The notes: generated by a model not told the origin, from the letters alone. A stretch of DNA of 64,000 nucleotides from Thamnaconus septentrionalis (GCA_009823395.1 CM020502.1:24077444-24141443), one strand, 5' to 3'. Positions 14,502 through 62,001 are shown, numbered from the stretch's first letter. Numbers and translations: made by a program.

Positions 14502-14532
14502 CCTGCAGCAGCAGCAGCAGCAGCAGCAGCAA
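14502..14532. repeat. (CAG)n trinucleotide repeat
   Basis: Eight to nine CAG units. They are not in a supported reading frame, so they are treated as a simple repeat. Confidence 0.9.
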
Positions 14533-15240
14533 CCGGTCCACCGCTGCTCTCTGCATTGACAAAGGCGTTGTGTGTCAAGCCGCTGCACTGACTCAGCCCC
14601 TCGCGACATTGACCTGTCCGTCTCTCCGCAAGCCACTTCCGATAGAGACAGACGGGCACCTCCGCGGCAACCCGACACCACGCGTGGACGAGCGCGGATG
14701 CGCGCGCGCACGACGTTCTCACAGTTTCCCCCTCGCATCTTCATGTAATCCCACCGCCTCCCCCTTTCTCCCTCCGTCGATTCCCTTTTCTCTCCCCTGC
14801 GTCTCGTCGTCTCCTTCCCCGCTCTGAATGGCCAAGTTCCGTCTCTGTTGCCTATAAGATCCTGGGTTGAAAGATGGATGTGCAGGTATGCTAATGGCTG
14901 AAAAAATCCCCCCTCACCCCGAGTGGCCCACTACCGCAATGGAGCGCATGTGGACGCTTCCCTCCGTCCCATTTGTTTGTGTAACAAGCTGTCCTGGAAG
15001 TCCACCCCCTCCCCCCCACCAGCCCTACACCACCGCCACCACCACCACCACCACCACCACCGCCGCCGCCGCTGTGTGGTCATTTGTACGTGCATTCATT
15101 GTTTCATTGTTACAGCAAAGTTTGCTGTCATGTGTTTTTTCAATTTACTCTCTCTAGTTTGTGGCTGTTATGTGTTTGATTTTTTGCATTTATTTTATTT
15201 TTAGGTTGGCTGTCACTCACATGAGCTCTGCGAGAGCTGG

Positions 15241-15241
<1 letters not shown>

Positions 15242-15301
<60 letters not shown>
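15242..15301. repeat. (TG)n microsatellite
   Basis: Perfect GT repeat of about 30 units, preceded 200 bases earlier by a (CCA) run (15026-15072). Confidence 0.96.
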
Positions 15302-15307
<6 letters not shown>

Positions 15308-15949
15308 GGGATGGGAGGGGGTGAGGGGGAAGTACCTGAAAACTAGGCTAATGTCTTGTAAGAGTTTTGCACTTTGGCTGGAACGGATCCCCATCTGGAG
15401 CCCATTAACCCCCAAATCTGCAAGTAAAAGAAAGAAAGAGGAGGGTGAAGAAGAGGAGGAGGGTAAAAAAAGCCCAACAACAACACAGAATCACTAGCGA
15501 GACAGAAACACACACACACACACACTTGCATGCACTGAGCACTTGGCCGCTGGTCCATCCTGGAGCCCGTCCAGTGCGCTGCGCTGCAGTTGACTTCATC
15601 ACCGAGCGCATGACTCCATCGGTAGCCAGGATCTGCTAAACTTCTCTGGTTACCCTGTCAGAGTGCGGGCCTCCAGTCAGCTCCCCTCGCCGGTCTCGGC
15701 TAACCAGCTGCACTAGAGGAATATGGGTCAGCGGAGTGGAGGGAAAGGGCAGGGAGACGAGCGGCGCAGCGCCGAAGGGATCTTTCGACTTGTGTGTTTC
15801 CTCTAATCGTGGGGTTTTATTTCCTCCCTTTGTCAAACTCATCTGCTTCTCCTCTCACTTCCTCTCGCCTCTGTCTCCTGTCGCTATCGTCGCCGTGCAC
15901 AAGCTTAATCCCCCCCCCCTTTATGTTTATTGTATTGACGAGACGAATG

Positions 15950-15957
15950 CGTGCGTG

Positions 15958-15989
<32 letters not shown>

Positions 15990-16010
15990 TGTGTGTGTGT
16001 GTGTGTGTGC
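15950..16010. repeat. (GTGC)n/(GT)n compound repeat
   Basis: Units of GTGC pass into GT. A (GC)/(CA) stretch of opposite sense follows at 16097-16123. Confidence 0.94.
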
Positions 16011-17587
16011 ATAATCCTTCAATTTTGTTAATCTGCTGACAACCTCTGGGGCTTGAGGAGGACTTAGAGATGACAGAACAAGCACGAGCACTCAATGCGC
16101 GCGCGCACACACACACACACACGTACACACAGTGTACTCTAATATTCACAGTGACTCTAATATTCTTAGAGTCACACTGTGTTTGTGCCAAATCAACACT
16201 GTAGACGTGTCAACAGACAGTCAGTTACTTGGTCGCCAGGCTCAGAGTGCATCCACGCGGCAGCTTCAGACGCTTTATTTTTGTAATATTATAACTTTGT
16301 TTTTGTTCCTGGAAGAGCGATATCGTTAGCGACGGTGTTTTCGGCTAAAGAAATAAAAAGATTACGCTCCTTATTGTTTGATGTGTCTTGAGGGGAATCG
16401 GGTGACAGACATGTCATATATAATTGGGTTGTTAAATGTCAATGTGACCTCAAAAACACAAATTTGGGACATAATCCAGAATTGTTAATCCAGCACCCGG
16501 GGGGCTAAAATAAAAGGCATCATTTTGCAGCCATTTTCACATCTCCAGAAAAAGGAATATTTAGCACAATGTTTAGCGAAAAAAACGGTTTGGTTCGCTG
16601 CTAAAAATTAAAGCCTCCTACGTGTTTGGAAGGAGACGGAACTCAGGAGGTCTCAGAGGGGGAAGGGGGGCATCGCCAGCCCGGCAGAGGCATACGTTCC
16701 CTTTGTGACATCACGAAACTTGTGGAAAAATGGAGCAGACAAAAGATGCAAAGGATGGACTGGAGACATAAACTCGGGAGATGAGTGGAGTGGCTGTTGT
16801 AAAGTAGGGGGGCTTTTGAAAGAGGTGCAGTCAGTAGGCGAGGCAAATAAATTCAGTTCTGAAACCGTCATTAAGAGAGAGATGAGGGCAACTTGATTTA
16901 CTCCAAAACCATCTGCTCTGCAACTTTACGTCCCCTCCTCCCATTTCACCTTCTCCTATTTATACTCCTGGAGCAGCTCTCTTTTACTTTTATTCCACAG
17001 CTCTTGCTTCGAAATTAAACATCTTTCTAAGAATAATGGTCAATAATGGACAGAAGAGCAGCACAAAAAGACAAAATAATAAACAACAGTGCAATAAAAC
17101 CCTCTGAAGTTTATTCCCTGAAGCTGCTATTCGAGGCTTCTCCTAAATCCCTTGATCATCTGTCTTTACACCGAATTTTATATAAGTTTGCACTTTCACT
17201 TTGTGTAAAAAATGAAAAAACTTACAGGCGAGCAGATTTACAATGCCCTAAAAAAAAAAAAACCTCCATCATCGTTAAAAACTAGCCGATCACTTGGGTC
17301 ATGTGCTCTTTTCGCAGCATGCCGAAAATACAGCGCCGCAGCGCGATTGGATGCCGCCACCGCCAGCAGATGCTCTTTGGCTGAAACCCGAGAGGTGCTA
17401 AAGTTCAAGCGGGGAGTTAATAGCTCCAGGGTCTTGATTTAATGCGGTGTTAAGGGATCGCCCTTACAGATTACGCCGCCGTGTTTAATCTGGGGACGCT
17501 CCTCTTCCTCCTTTTCCGCTGCGCCATCCGTTCCTGTAACAGCGGCGAGGCAACAAAAGTCGTCTTTCCAGGAAAATGAAAACGGAC

Positions 17588-17595
17588 ACACACAC

Positions 17596-17629
<34 letters not shown>
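17588..17629. repeat. (AC)n microsatellite
   Basis: CA repeat of about 19 units. Confidence 0.94.
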
Positions 17630-17630
<1 letters not shown>

Positions 17631-19162
17631 GAAACTCAGAGCCTGTAGCGACATACACATGTGGACGTTGATGTAACGTTTCCTGGTAATGAGCTCAACA
17701 TCAGGTGTCGATGCCTTCGAAAGCCTCTGAGGGGATTTTCTCCAATTCTTGCAAATGTCCTCGAACCCCTCGCGGTCAAAAGCTAAGGGGGAAAGAAAGG
17801 GAAAAAAGCACATTCCTCAACAGAAACGTACTCTTGCACACACTTGGAATACAGTTCCTCAATGCATACGTACTGTTAGGGCCACCTCCATACACACTGC
17901 GCAGGTCAAATCCTTCAAAGTTCAAAGACTCATTAGGTCCCTTCAAGGCAGAGCCACGGCTGACAAACGGCAGCCCTCAACCGCTCAGCGTCTCACATTT
18001 CAAATGAATCATCTGTGTAGTTCAAAGAGCATTTTACAACGCTGTCAATCAAAAGAGCGCGCAGAAAGGTTTAAGGGAACTGTACCTGAATTTTTTGCCA
18101 TGGCTCTTAAAGTCAAAGAGAAATGAGCCATTTTCTGTATTTATTCATTTATTGAAGAATCGCCCTCTCCTTTTCTTACCGACCAAACTAATGCTCGAGA
18201 ATTCCTGACCAGAATTACCACAATAATTCCCTTAAACTTTCGCACTTTATTGGAGTGTTGTTTTTTTTTTTAAAGCCCTTTTAATATGACCTGTTAAAAC
18301 CTTTTGGCCTTCAGATCTTTGTTTTCCATCAGCTCTCCTGTGACAAAGGAGCCTGTTGTTTTTCGCTAATTACCCAAATCAGAACCAGAATCGATGAATA
18401 GGCCTTTTTTAGTGATGGGATATTAACGAATTTAAGACTTTGGCAGTGAATAATTCTTAGATTATTTCGCTGTGGAATTTGTTGACGGTGCAACCCAAAT
18501 TGGAAGTTCACAGGTCAAACCACCTCAAACCTAAAGGAGAAATGTTTTCTCTCTGCCATTTGGGATTTTTGTCTTTATCTCTCCTCATTGGACTCTGAAC
18601 TCAGGTTAATTCCTGCTGTGATGTGATTATTTGTGCATCATGTGTCGTTCTGTTTCGGATTAACCATATGGAAACCAGGGAAGTGGGAGGGTGAAAAAAC
18701 AAAACAACCAAAATACTCAACTAAAAAACACCAGAAGTCCCGGTCATTATCCTCAGATTTCCCCCTTGTTATCCTCGGATGTAGTGGCAGAACGGTAGGG
18801 CTCCATGTCGGGCAGCTTGCCGGGTTTGTATGTCGGTCGTAACCGTGGAAAGAAAAAGAGAGAGAGACAGAGAGAGGAGAGTCAGTGGTAAGAAGGAGGA
18901 GGAGGAGAAGAGAGGGTGAGAGGAGTGAGAGTCGGGAGGCAGGAGGGCAGCGAGGGGAGAGAGGAAGAGGTGTGACAGGCTGAGCAGACGCTGATGACTG
19001 CACTGGCACATGGTTTTGCGCGTGTGTGTGTGTATGTTAGTTGTGCGCGCGCTGCAAAACAACAAGGCTCCGGGGCGATGAGACAATGGGGTGCACAGTG
19101 AGTGGTAGGCTGAGATGGCACCTATTGTTGGGACACATGAGTGCACAATATGTGCGCTCACT

Positions 19163-19193
<31 letters not shown>

Positions 19194-20126
19194 TAACTCA
19201 TTGGGTTTGTAATGGAGCACACTCTAATGAATGGGTTTGTTTGTAGTGCTGGGATAGACAATGCTTGCGTTTCCATCTCGTTTTTTGGAGGGTTTTCTTT
19301 TTTTTCTTTTTTTTTTTAAAAGGCGCATCAGTGCATTGCTTTAAAAAAGGGGGAGGGATGTAAATGGCAATGTTTTAATAAAAGTCATAAAACTCATTTG
19401 CAGGGTTTCTGACGTACGTGTGGCGGCCGAATGCGCACATCGCCAAGTGGAAACACACGGCGGGACGACGCGGCAGCTGTTTCTGCTCATTGGCAGCATT
19501 AGACGTGACCGATATCGACAGGAGTGATGGAACGGATGCGTGCTCGGCCAGTTGAGCTTGTTCTGGCCTGCGACCGCTGCTTCTTCCGCAGTTTGTATTC
19601 CTGCGGCCGCCACCAAAACCTGCAGAGTTTAGGTTGAGGTAACGGCCCCTCAGACGGCGGGCGTGTGCGTCTCTCCGCGGAGAGAAACAGGTTCCTCGCG
19701 GAGGCGGGAGCAGTTCGTGTTACCGCACACACATGGCGCTGGTTACCGCAATATGTAGAGCGGTGATGGATGGGAAACCAAAAACCTGCGCAATGCAAAA
19801 AGAGGGAGAGGGGGTGGCGGCGGCAGCAGGGTGAAGGAGAAAGAAAGTGAACAAACTAAACTAAACTGCGTGTGTTTCCGTCGTGGTTTTTTTTCCCCCC
19901 TGATGTCAGACGGTGCGTTTGAGTGATGAGGTCAATGCAGACCCTCCGTCACTTCCCTGCCACTTTTACAGGAACCTATTCATCCTCTTCTCAATCAGAC
20001 TTATGAACAACAGATGCTCCCTCCCTTGCAGCCTGCCCTCTCTCTCTTCCCTCCCTGCCTCCCTCCTTGCTCGCCCTCCCTTCCATATACTGTCCTTTCG
20101 TGCATGTGCTCGAGACGTCTCTATGT

Positions 20127-20154
20127 GTGCGTGTGCGTGCGTGTGCGTGTGCGT

Positions 20155-20191
<37 letters not shown>

Positions 20192-20192
20192 C
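20127..20192. repeat. (GTGTGC)n/(GT)n repeat
   Basis: A GTGTGC hexamer repeat becomes a pure GT run. Confidence 0.94.
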
Positions 20193-21486
20193 GCACGCGG
20201 CAGGGGGTTTTGCGGTTCATTGCAGGAGAGTATTTCCAGAGTGTGGGCTCCGAGAAATGCTTTGGCTGCGTACTAATGGGATGCACACGAGTCATTTTCC
20301 CTCTCTCTCTCTGTCTCTCTCTCACACACATGCGCGCGCACGCACACGAGCACCTTTTTTTGTAAGCCCTCTCTTCCTTTGCAGACGCAGACCAGCGCCT
20401 TCACTTAAACAGACGGCTTAATGCAATATAGATTTGCAGGTCCCGTCTTTTTTTTCTTTCCTTCTTCTTCTTCGTCTTGAGTTTCCAAACCAACATTCTT
20501 CGAAATGTGGGTCACGGCTCAGAGGTCGAGCGGAGGGACAAGCGAAGTGGGTCACTAGCGCACGGCGGAGGAACCGAGCTCAAACGCACCTCGGTGACGT
20601 TTCCAGGAAGACGGCTGCGATCCATTCTCATCTCCTCAGGGGATACGGTCTCGTTGCGTAATCTGTCATAAGTTCTGATCTCTCTTTTTTTAATGACACC
20701 TTATGAAATACTAACGGAAAAAGGTCTAGTCGCAGCTCATTGGTTGCTGATACTGAGTTTGGGAAGTCACTTCTACTGCTACAGTATATTTAAATTCCTG
20801 CTCAGGGAAAAAAACACACCCACTGCATCAGCCTGAAAGGACTTGAGCAGAATTTCAGATGGTCAGACATTCTCCAAACCGCTTGTTTCCCATTCAGCAA
20901 AGGGTATTGTGAAACTTTTTGCAGGAAAAAAATGTATACCTGCAATAACTTTCTGCAAAAGTCGCCCTTCTCCAAAGAGCTTCTTTGTTTAAACTCACTC
21001 AAAGGGCTGTTACATAATGCAGGAAAAAAAGAAACTCAGAGAAAGAGACAGATCTGAGCTATATTAGAGCTGGAGAGGGTTGAGACGCTGCAAAAAAAAT
21101 AAAAAATAAAATCCCGTCACTTTGCTGTCGCAAAACACAAATTCTGGAGTTTAATCCTCCTAATCCTTAATCGTCCCTGTGTTGCATTGCGTTGCGTTCG
21201 GCCGGACGGCGGCTGAGGTGAGACAGACCCGAGTGGACGATCGCAGAGTGCCGGAGCGCGGCGGGACGCCCAGACTAGAAGAGCTGATGGGAGGAGTATC
21301 AGCTTACAGTCTCCCTGCGGGAAGCCGCATCGAGCTTTAACACTGCCGGCTCTGTTTCTGGCTGCCCGTCTGGCGGCCGGCTTGCTTTTGCGAGAGCGAG
21401 TGCGTGTGTGCAGAGACACTGCAGGCAGCAGGCTCAGAGCCCTCGCTTGTTTCCCAGCTATACAGGCGCCTGCGTGTATTTTTTCC

Positions 21487-21517
<31 letters not shown>

Positions 21518-24482
21518 AAAAAAAATCTTACAGATATGCAAAAGAAAGCTGTGTAGGAAGTGAAGGCCTATAGGACGGCGAGTCTTCTGGGTGGAAAAGG
21601 AGTCTGTGTGCGTCTGATAAAAGAGCAGCGCTTCGGGACGGCGAAGCCAGAAGTCGAGTCAAACTGCCGTCCCGTGCACGAAAAAAACCAAAAACACCCC
21701 ATAAATATCTGCATTCCACTCGACACTGTCTGCAGCGTGCAGCGGCTGTGCGTGCTTCTGCGTTTCTCTTCCTCCCACAAAGAATCCACTGTATGTTGTC
21801 GGAGTGTTGGAATGATTTAGATGCTGAATGGGGGAAACATTAATAATGTATTAGGAAGCCTCCGTAGACTGGCTGGCTCCTCTCCCTGCTTACATACGTG
21901 CACGCGCTCGGAGGGGAGCGCGAGGCGTCTGACACTGATGTTTGCCGGTCGCTCCGAGGTCTAAGTGCTGCTGGGAAAAAGAAAAACAAGCCAGTAGTTA
22001 CTTCCAGTCAGTCAGGTGACCTGCAGCTTTCATCATGTGACTGTACCAGTCTGGGTGAGGGTGGGATGGAGGGAGGGAGGGGTGATGTCATGTGATCAAA
22101 TGTGAGGGGAGAGCGAGATGATGGAAGTAAAGGCCAGTAAGCACTTGGGACGCGTCTGCTGCGTGCTAATGGGCCGTCATCAGTGAAATGAAAGGGATAA
22201 GCTGGCTGATGCATGCATTCACGCATGCACGCGCACGCACACACACCCTCTCTAGTTCTCTCTCAGATCCACTCAGTGATTCAGTACACATTCATTCACT
22301 TAGAAACTGCGTCTCTGCCTGTGTGTGTGTGTGTGTGTGTGCGCGCGTGCGCGTGTGCGCTCGCGCGCCTGTGCCTGTTAAGTCATATGATATTGTCAAG
22401 GTCCCAGGTTATGCAATATGAAAATGTGAGATCATCACCTGGGGGGATAGTGCTAATCTCCCAAGCAGCTCCTTTTAAGGCGTTTTATAACATTTGGAGG
22501 GAATAATGCAAAGTGGGCCGACTGTGGTTGGTTGGTCGGTTGGTTGGTCTGAGTGGATCAGCAAACCAGAACGAGCCAAGCTGATTTTATTTTGGTCCCT
22601 TCGTGACGCCGTCTCTCCCGCTAATACCTTCGCGTCCCCTTTGTTTTGTGATCCGGTGGCGCTGCGCCTGATTGGTTGAGCAGCATCGCCGGTGGTTTTG
22701 GCCTGAGCTGCGTGTGATGGATCATGTCTCACCCAAGGAGGCCTCACTGGAGTCTCGGGGTGAAGAATGAAGATCACAGGGTAATTTGGAACCTCAGCTC
22801 TCCAGCGTCTTTCAGATGGTTCAGATGGATCACCAACACACACCTGACACCTGATGGAAAAAGTTGCAGCCGTGTTTGGGCACAAAGCTGAAAACTGGGA
22901 GCTACTGTTGCCTCGTTTCGCCGCCACCTGTCTGGCAGCTCCTTCTGATTGTGTTTATTCTGGATGCTGTGCCAATGCGCTCGTGGTGTCAGACACGGTT
23001 AGACACAGAGGCGATGAAGAAACTGCCGGTATTCAGACCAACCAGACACACACAGAAATGCTAACACCGATTATGCAACGCAGCTACTTGTTTTAGGAGT
23101 TTTGGCCAAAATAAATGAGAGTATTCGCTCATAATAAGGGCTGACACATAAAACGTAGTGGCCAGACTCCGCCGTTAAATGAGCGACATCTTTCTTTTTT
23201 ATGCGTGTGCACACAATCGTGCTCCTTTACAAGATGTGAGCCGCCCACGCTGCCCTTTTGCATCTGCGTTTATAGTATCAGTGCAAGAGCCTGGAATGCC
23301 CGTTAAAGAGATGAGAATGTATGTGTGTGTGTGTGTGACTGTCTGTCTGTCTGTCTGTCTGTCTGTGTTCTAAGAAGGGATGGAAGAATGTCGGCCCGTA
23401 ACTTTGTCCCGTCTCGGCCACGGCCTCTTTGGGTGGCCGCCACTTAAAGCTCAATACAGATGTTAAAATTTGTGATTCACGGCAAAAAAAAAAGGCACGA
23501 CGAGAAAGAAAGACAATAAAATATGGCTGAAAATCGCTTTGGTGTGCGTTTCAGCGAAAGGAGCTGGAAGTTGTTTAGTAGCTGGGAACCACCGAAGGGC
23601 TTTTGTCACGACTCGCGTGCAGGAAAACTGCTTCAATCTTGAATTGAGTTCATCAGAAACAAACCACGCTGTCCCGACAGTAAATTCGTTTAACATTAGT
23701 GGCTGGTTAAACATGTTTTACTGTTTTTTTGCTGTACCATCATCGGTGAACCACTGTAAACTCGACTGCTGAACGGCAGAAATTATACTAAATGTGACAA
23801 GACAATGGAGCCCATACATGTAATTAAAAAAATATATGCTGTATATCAAAACAGAAATGTACTTGTTAGCTCAATGTGCAACGAGCTGACTGAGTAAATC
23901 ATGACTGAATAAAAAGCCGACTGTGTGAGGTTTTTTTTTGCGTGTGTGTAAATCTAGCACCACGTTTTATAAATAATTGACTCTCGCTTTGTCGCTCTGC
24001 CGACAACAGAGGAAGTCGCATCAAAATCCAGGCCACCTGCGTTCGGGCGTCGGCGAGTGACTCGCCTCGAGTCGAGATGAAAGGACGCTCTGTCGTTTCA
24101 TCCGTGTTTTTAATGTAGCATGTCGACGGTGGTCTAGTGCTCATTGTGTTTGTATTCTCCTCCAGGATGGAGTGCCGCGTCACGGTGCATCAGCCGCTGT
24201 CGATGCACGTTTGGTCAGAATCTCTTCCAGTGCAACTCCTCTCTTTGTTTATCGGCCTCCATCCTCCACTGCTCAGACACACTCTCTCTTCCTCCTCTAA
24301 TTTGATTGCACACACACTCAGCATAATGGTGCCGCCCTATTTATAGGACCTATTTTGTCAGGCTTCTTTCCTCCTCCCTCTCTGCGTAAACATTTCCTAT
24401 CATTTTCTTTTTAAAAACACAACCACTGATGAGCTTTTTTTCCTTTTCTTTTTTTTTTTCTTTTCCTCTGTCCCGCGTGCAG

Positions 24483-57289
<32,807 letters not shown>

Positions 57290-59206
57290 GGCTGGGGGTG
57301 AGGGCCGGGCCTGGGTCCCGGCCCAACTGGACTGGACTGGACTGGTGTCGAACAGAGTGCCGTGGGCTCCAACTCCCCTCCCCCTCCCCCACCCCAGGCA
57401 GTCACACTATCCCCCCTCCCTGCTTGTAGCAGCAGCAGCCTGCCAGACGCTTCAAGGAAGACATAGAAAAAGACACGGGCGTGTGTGTACGTGTGTGCAA
57501 TGTTAAAAGGCCAAAGAGGATTTGACAGGGTGATACGGTGATAATGGTTTTACTTGTTTTTTTTGTTTTGTGTTGTTTTGTTTTTGTGCGTGCAGGCAGG
57601 TACGACTCAAAAAATCCAAATGAGCAACACCATCGCTCCGTGTGGACGTTGGAGGAAAGTCGTTGCAAGGCACCTTTAGTCAAAGTGGCACCTCATTCGT
57701 CGCTCTCGTTGCCAAACAAACAAAAACAAATGTGCGCCATTGCATTTTTCCAGTAGAAAGACCCCCGCTAAAAGGAGCCAGCTGGTAAACACCTGGCTGA
57801 GCGTGATCCAAAGTCCTGCATCAGATGACGCGCACGACGCTGCGTCACTTCAGAAAAAAGAACCGTCAAAAGAAGACTTTTGGCCCATTCGCAGCCCGGC
57901 AGGGTTGTCTTTTTTTTTTCATTATAATTCCTCACCATTAAAAGCACAAACGCACATTTAAAAAAAAAAAATCAGAACGCCCAGAGCCTTAGCAAAGTTT
58001 TTTATTTTTTGTCTTGTCGGATTGTGATTAAAAACAGTGGAGAGAGAAGAGAAAGTAGGTGAAGAGGGAAAGCCTTTGGGTTAAACAGCAGGCCGGATGC
58101 ACATCGCTAACAGAGACGCCTCCTTCCTCCTCCCTCCTCCCTCCTCCCTCCATCCTCTTCTCCGCTCGTCTGCTGTCGGTTGAAGCAATAACAGCTTTTC
58201 AGAGAGCAACAATAACAGCATCAACAAAAAAAATACGGCCCCAACAATACAGGAGTCTGCGTTAAAAAAAAGTGGCCTTGCGATCACAAATTCTCTGTAC
58301 AGGTGTTGTCTGTGTCGATTTTTTTTTTTTTTTTTAGAATGTCATACATTGATGATTCCATTTTGTTGTTTTGTTTGTTTGACTTTTATTTTTATTTTTG
58401 GGGGGTTTGGGTTTGGTTTCGCTTGCTGCCCCGAAAACATACACACACAATTACACAAACTTGATGCACGAGACATTCAGACACACACACACACACGCAG
58501 CCATGCACAAACACGTGTAAATAGATGCACCTTGTTGGAGGCGCATTAGCCCTTTAACGCGCACCCACAGACTAATGCCTCAGTGCTTCTGTTCATCCTT
58601 AGGCTGGTTCTCAGCGTTTGTATTGAAGCGGTTGCGATGTACATTGTTGACATGATTGTTGTTGTTGTGAATGATTATTCTATTTAAAGCAAACGGAGAA
58701 AAAAAGAAAAGAAAAAACAAGAGCGCGTTCTGTCAACGGACGTGTTCATATGCGCTCACATCGGCGTCCGATGTGGAAACACTGTGATTATTATTGTCGT
58801 TTTTATTTTACAACCGCGGTGTTGTTGGACAACATTCGTTTCTCTCTCTCTTTCTCTTCTTTTTTTTCTTCTTCGGGTGAAATGTCGTGAAATGTTAAAA
58901 TGCAGAACGACGGCGTTCAGAGGGGGTGAGGGGCTGCTTCGGGGGTCCTCTCACTTTCAATTTGCTGTGTTTTGCAAACGGATTCTCATCAAAAATGTGA
59001 AAAAAAAAATGGGGGGAGAGGAGGGTGAAAAAAAACAACAAACAAAATCCCTCAGCCAATAGCCGTCCTGGCTCCAGTCGCCGGGGTCTTGATCTGAAAG
59101 CGATGCCTTACTGACAACACATCACTTCACTTCCGGGTTTTCGAAACTGAAAGACCCCCGGGGCGGGTTCTAAAGGCAAAACGGGCAGGACGGTCGATAC
59201 CTTGGT

Positions 59207-59212
59207 AATAAA
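59207..59212 (+). promoter_or_regulatory. Internal polyadenylation signal candidate
   Basis: AATAAA about 1.9 kb after the stop. T/GT-rich sequence (tttgtttgtttgtttc) follows within 25 bases, so a shorter mRNA form is plausible. Confidence 0.5.
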
Positions 59213-60262
59213 ATGAAAAAGCTAGCTATTTTTTTTTTTGTTTGTTTGTTTCTTAATACAGTACTTATATATCAGACACTTTAAACAGCCCTCTTCCTCC
59301 CTTCCTCCCCTGGTTTTGTCAGATGAATGTGAATGTATGAACCAACGGTGTCCATTTTAATGTACTTGAAAACAGTAATCTGTCTTTTATCTCTCTCTCT
59401 TTTTATTTGCTTTATGATTGGATGTGTCCCCTCCCCTCTTACCCTCCCCTCCCCCAGTGCCTCCAGTCAGCACCGGTGGGGACCTATTAGTGCCTTGCTT
59501 ACTTCCTGTCGCGTGTTTCCTCGGGGAGTTTGGTTGGGTGGCTGGAGGACTAATGGAGGGTGGGGTGGGGGAGGGGGTAACAGTAAGCACACTTAACAGC
59601 ATGTTTTGGGAGTGTTGGGGTGTCGCTGGGTGAACATGGTGTTGGCGGTGGGTCGGGAAATAATTCAGAGTTGTGGTTGTTGTTGTTTGGGGGTTAAAGA
59701 TTCTCTTCTTGCTTCTAGCTGCTTCAGAGTTTAAAGCCCCGCCCACTTCACCCCGTAAAAGGAAGAGGGATGTTTTCGCATGGACGCAGAGATTGAATAT
59801 GAAAGTGGTTACACAACTCACCAAGGCGACAGCAGACAGAGAGAAGATTATTTTAATCAGTGCCATTTTCAGGGTTTTAAATGTAAATATATTTGCCGGG
59901 GGCGGGGGGGGCGAAAGTATAAAAGTGGGGGGTGGGGTGGGATGGGATTTATTTTTTCAGTTTATGGAGAGAGATATTGAAGATTGTATCTGAAGCTTGG
60001 ACCACTCTGTACTTAAAGAGGTCCAGGATACAGTCGGGGTCATTTTCCCCAGAACTTCTCATCCGTGTTTGAAATGAACAAAAACGTGAGAGCCATCCAC
60101 TGTTATTCTGCCCAAATGGTACTTACCGGATCTCAAGCGAGCATAAAAAAACGATCAGTCAGTCCACAGTTTGGGCGACAGCTGGGTGTTTGTAAATCAC
60201 ATTTAATTGATGAGGACCAAAAAGTGACCCTCCAAAAGTAATCCAGCTCTTGCCAATATATG

Positions 60263-60530
<268 letters not shown>

Positions 60531-62001
60531 GCTGTTTGAGAAAATAACAACAAAATGTTTGCGCTGTTTTATCATTTTGTTATCATTTGTTGACTCTTCT
60601 TTCCATGGATGAAACAAAAGACACATGGGCGTCGCAGTGGTTGAGGCGAGGCTGCCGTGCTTGATTGTACCAGTTGTAACGACGGTGGAGTGAAGTGATA
60701 TTTATTAGTCAGCCTGTCCTCCGTTTTCACTTGTCACATATCCGGTACAAACTTAAACATTTTGCATAAAAGAATGTTTGTTTTTTTCTTTTTCCCTTTT
60801 TTTTTTTTTATATATATATTTCCTTCTGTGCTGGATGCATCCAGAAACCACCGAGGTGACTCTGGAGAGTTTGTACAAGCAGGTGGATGTTCTGGACAGT
60901 GAAACTTCTAGATGCGACACTTTTACTACTAGGCGAGTTTGGTTGAAGCTGTGAATAATCGTTGAGCCACTTTTGCTATAGTTCATCATTTCTTTCTTTT
61001 CTTTTCTTTTTTTTTTTTTTTACCGCTACTAGAAGGTGAACCCTTTAATGATGACACCGACTCAGTGCCATGTCATGTAAGAAAGTTGCATTTACTGGCT
61101 TTTTTTTCAGTAGTTTGGTTGCCAGATTAGTTTATTTCCCCTCCACTTTGCAGTTGCTCGTGTCTCAAATAGTTTTATTCTTCCCGCACAGTAGAAGTTT
61201 GATGAGACTTTGACGTGTCTTGACTTCATCGCCGCCAACGGTTCAATGTTACAGTGTGACATCAGAGATTACAGAGTGATAGTCCACATCCAAGGTGCAA
61301 TGGTAGCCGAGGTTCATAACGTAGTTCTAGTGTAGGACTTTTACTGTGAAAAGGTTGAACATTTTCTCTGGAGTTGCAGTGGAAAAGTAGTTTTTCTTTT
61401 CTTTTCTTTCTTCTGGTGAATCGCTGCAGTGATAGTCGTCATCAAACTAACGTTCTTATCGCACCTCTTGCCTGTTTAGGACTCATAAGGTCGTGCTTGT
61501 TACTGTAGAAGTGGCCTCATGTGAAGTAGTGATGCCTTTCAGACACACACACACGCACACACACAGATTCACCCTTCATGCCGCTTGCTTCCTGTTGGAT
61601 GTTGTGTCTCAGGCGCAGCGACAGTTTCCTCCTGCAGACTGTTACTAAATATTCTGCGCTATCCAACGCTTTCACATTTATTCTTTTGATCTCTTGTTTT
61701 TATCAACTGTTTTAACATCTCTAGTGACATCTAACTTAATTCAATGGTTTTCTCTTTTTTTTCTTCTTCCTGTATTGTGTTTGACATTGTACAAAGTGGT
61801 TGGGTTACAAAACAAAAGAAAACACACGGATGAATGATTGCAAAAAAAACACAGAAAAGAAATACATGTAGGGAGTCATCTGCAGCCTTTAAAGGTATGT
61901 TTTGCACTAAGTATAGAGTGTTCAAGCTTCATAATAAATAAAAAAAGAGTGCGCTTTGCGCTACAATACGGTGAAATTTGTTACTTTATTTGTAAAAACT
62001 T

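Larger units (their letters stand above)
1..24482 (+). other. Presumed wnk1 intron 1 (part); no exon recognised
   Basis: No open frame here looks like protein. The longest ones are translations of microsatellites or pyrimidine tracts. WNK1 exon 1 carries the kinase N-lobe, and no such sequence is present, so the stretch is most simply the 3' part of a large first intron. It holds many GT/CA, CT and CCTG repeats, a Tc1-type element (4246-4949), two diverged copies of an unnamed repeat (13950-14050 and 16930-17040), CpG-rich stretches near 6470-6560 and 14580-14720, and three perfect MEF2-type decamers. An unrelated or noncoding transcript in this stretch cannot be excluded. Confidence 0.7.

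Noticed and set aside
1..24482. Search for wnk1 exon 1 or a neighbouring gene upstream
   Set aside because: No glycine-loop or EVAWCELQ-like sequence and no other recognisable exon in either strand. Treated as intron.
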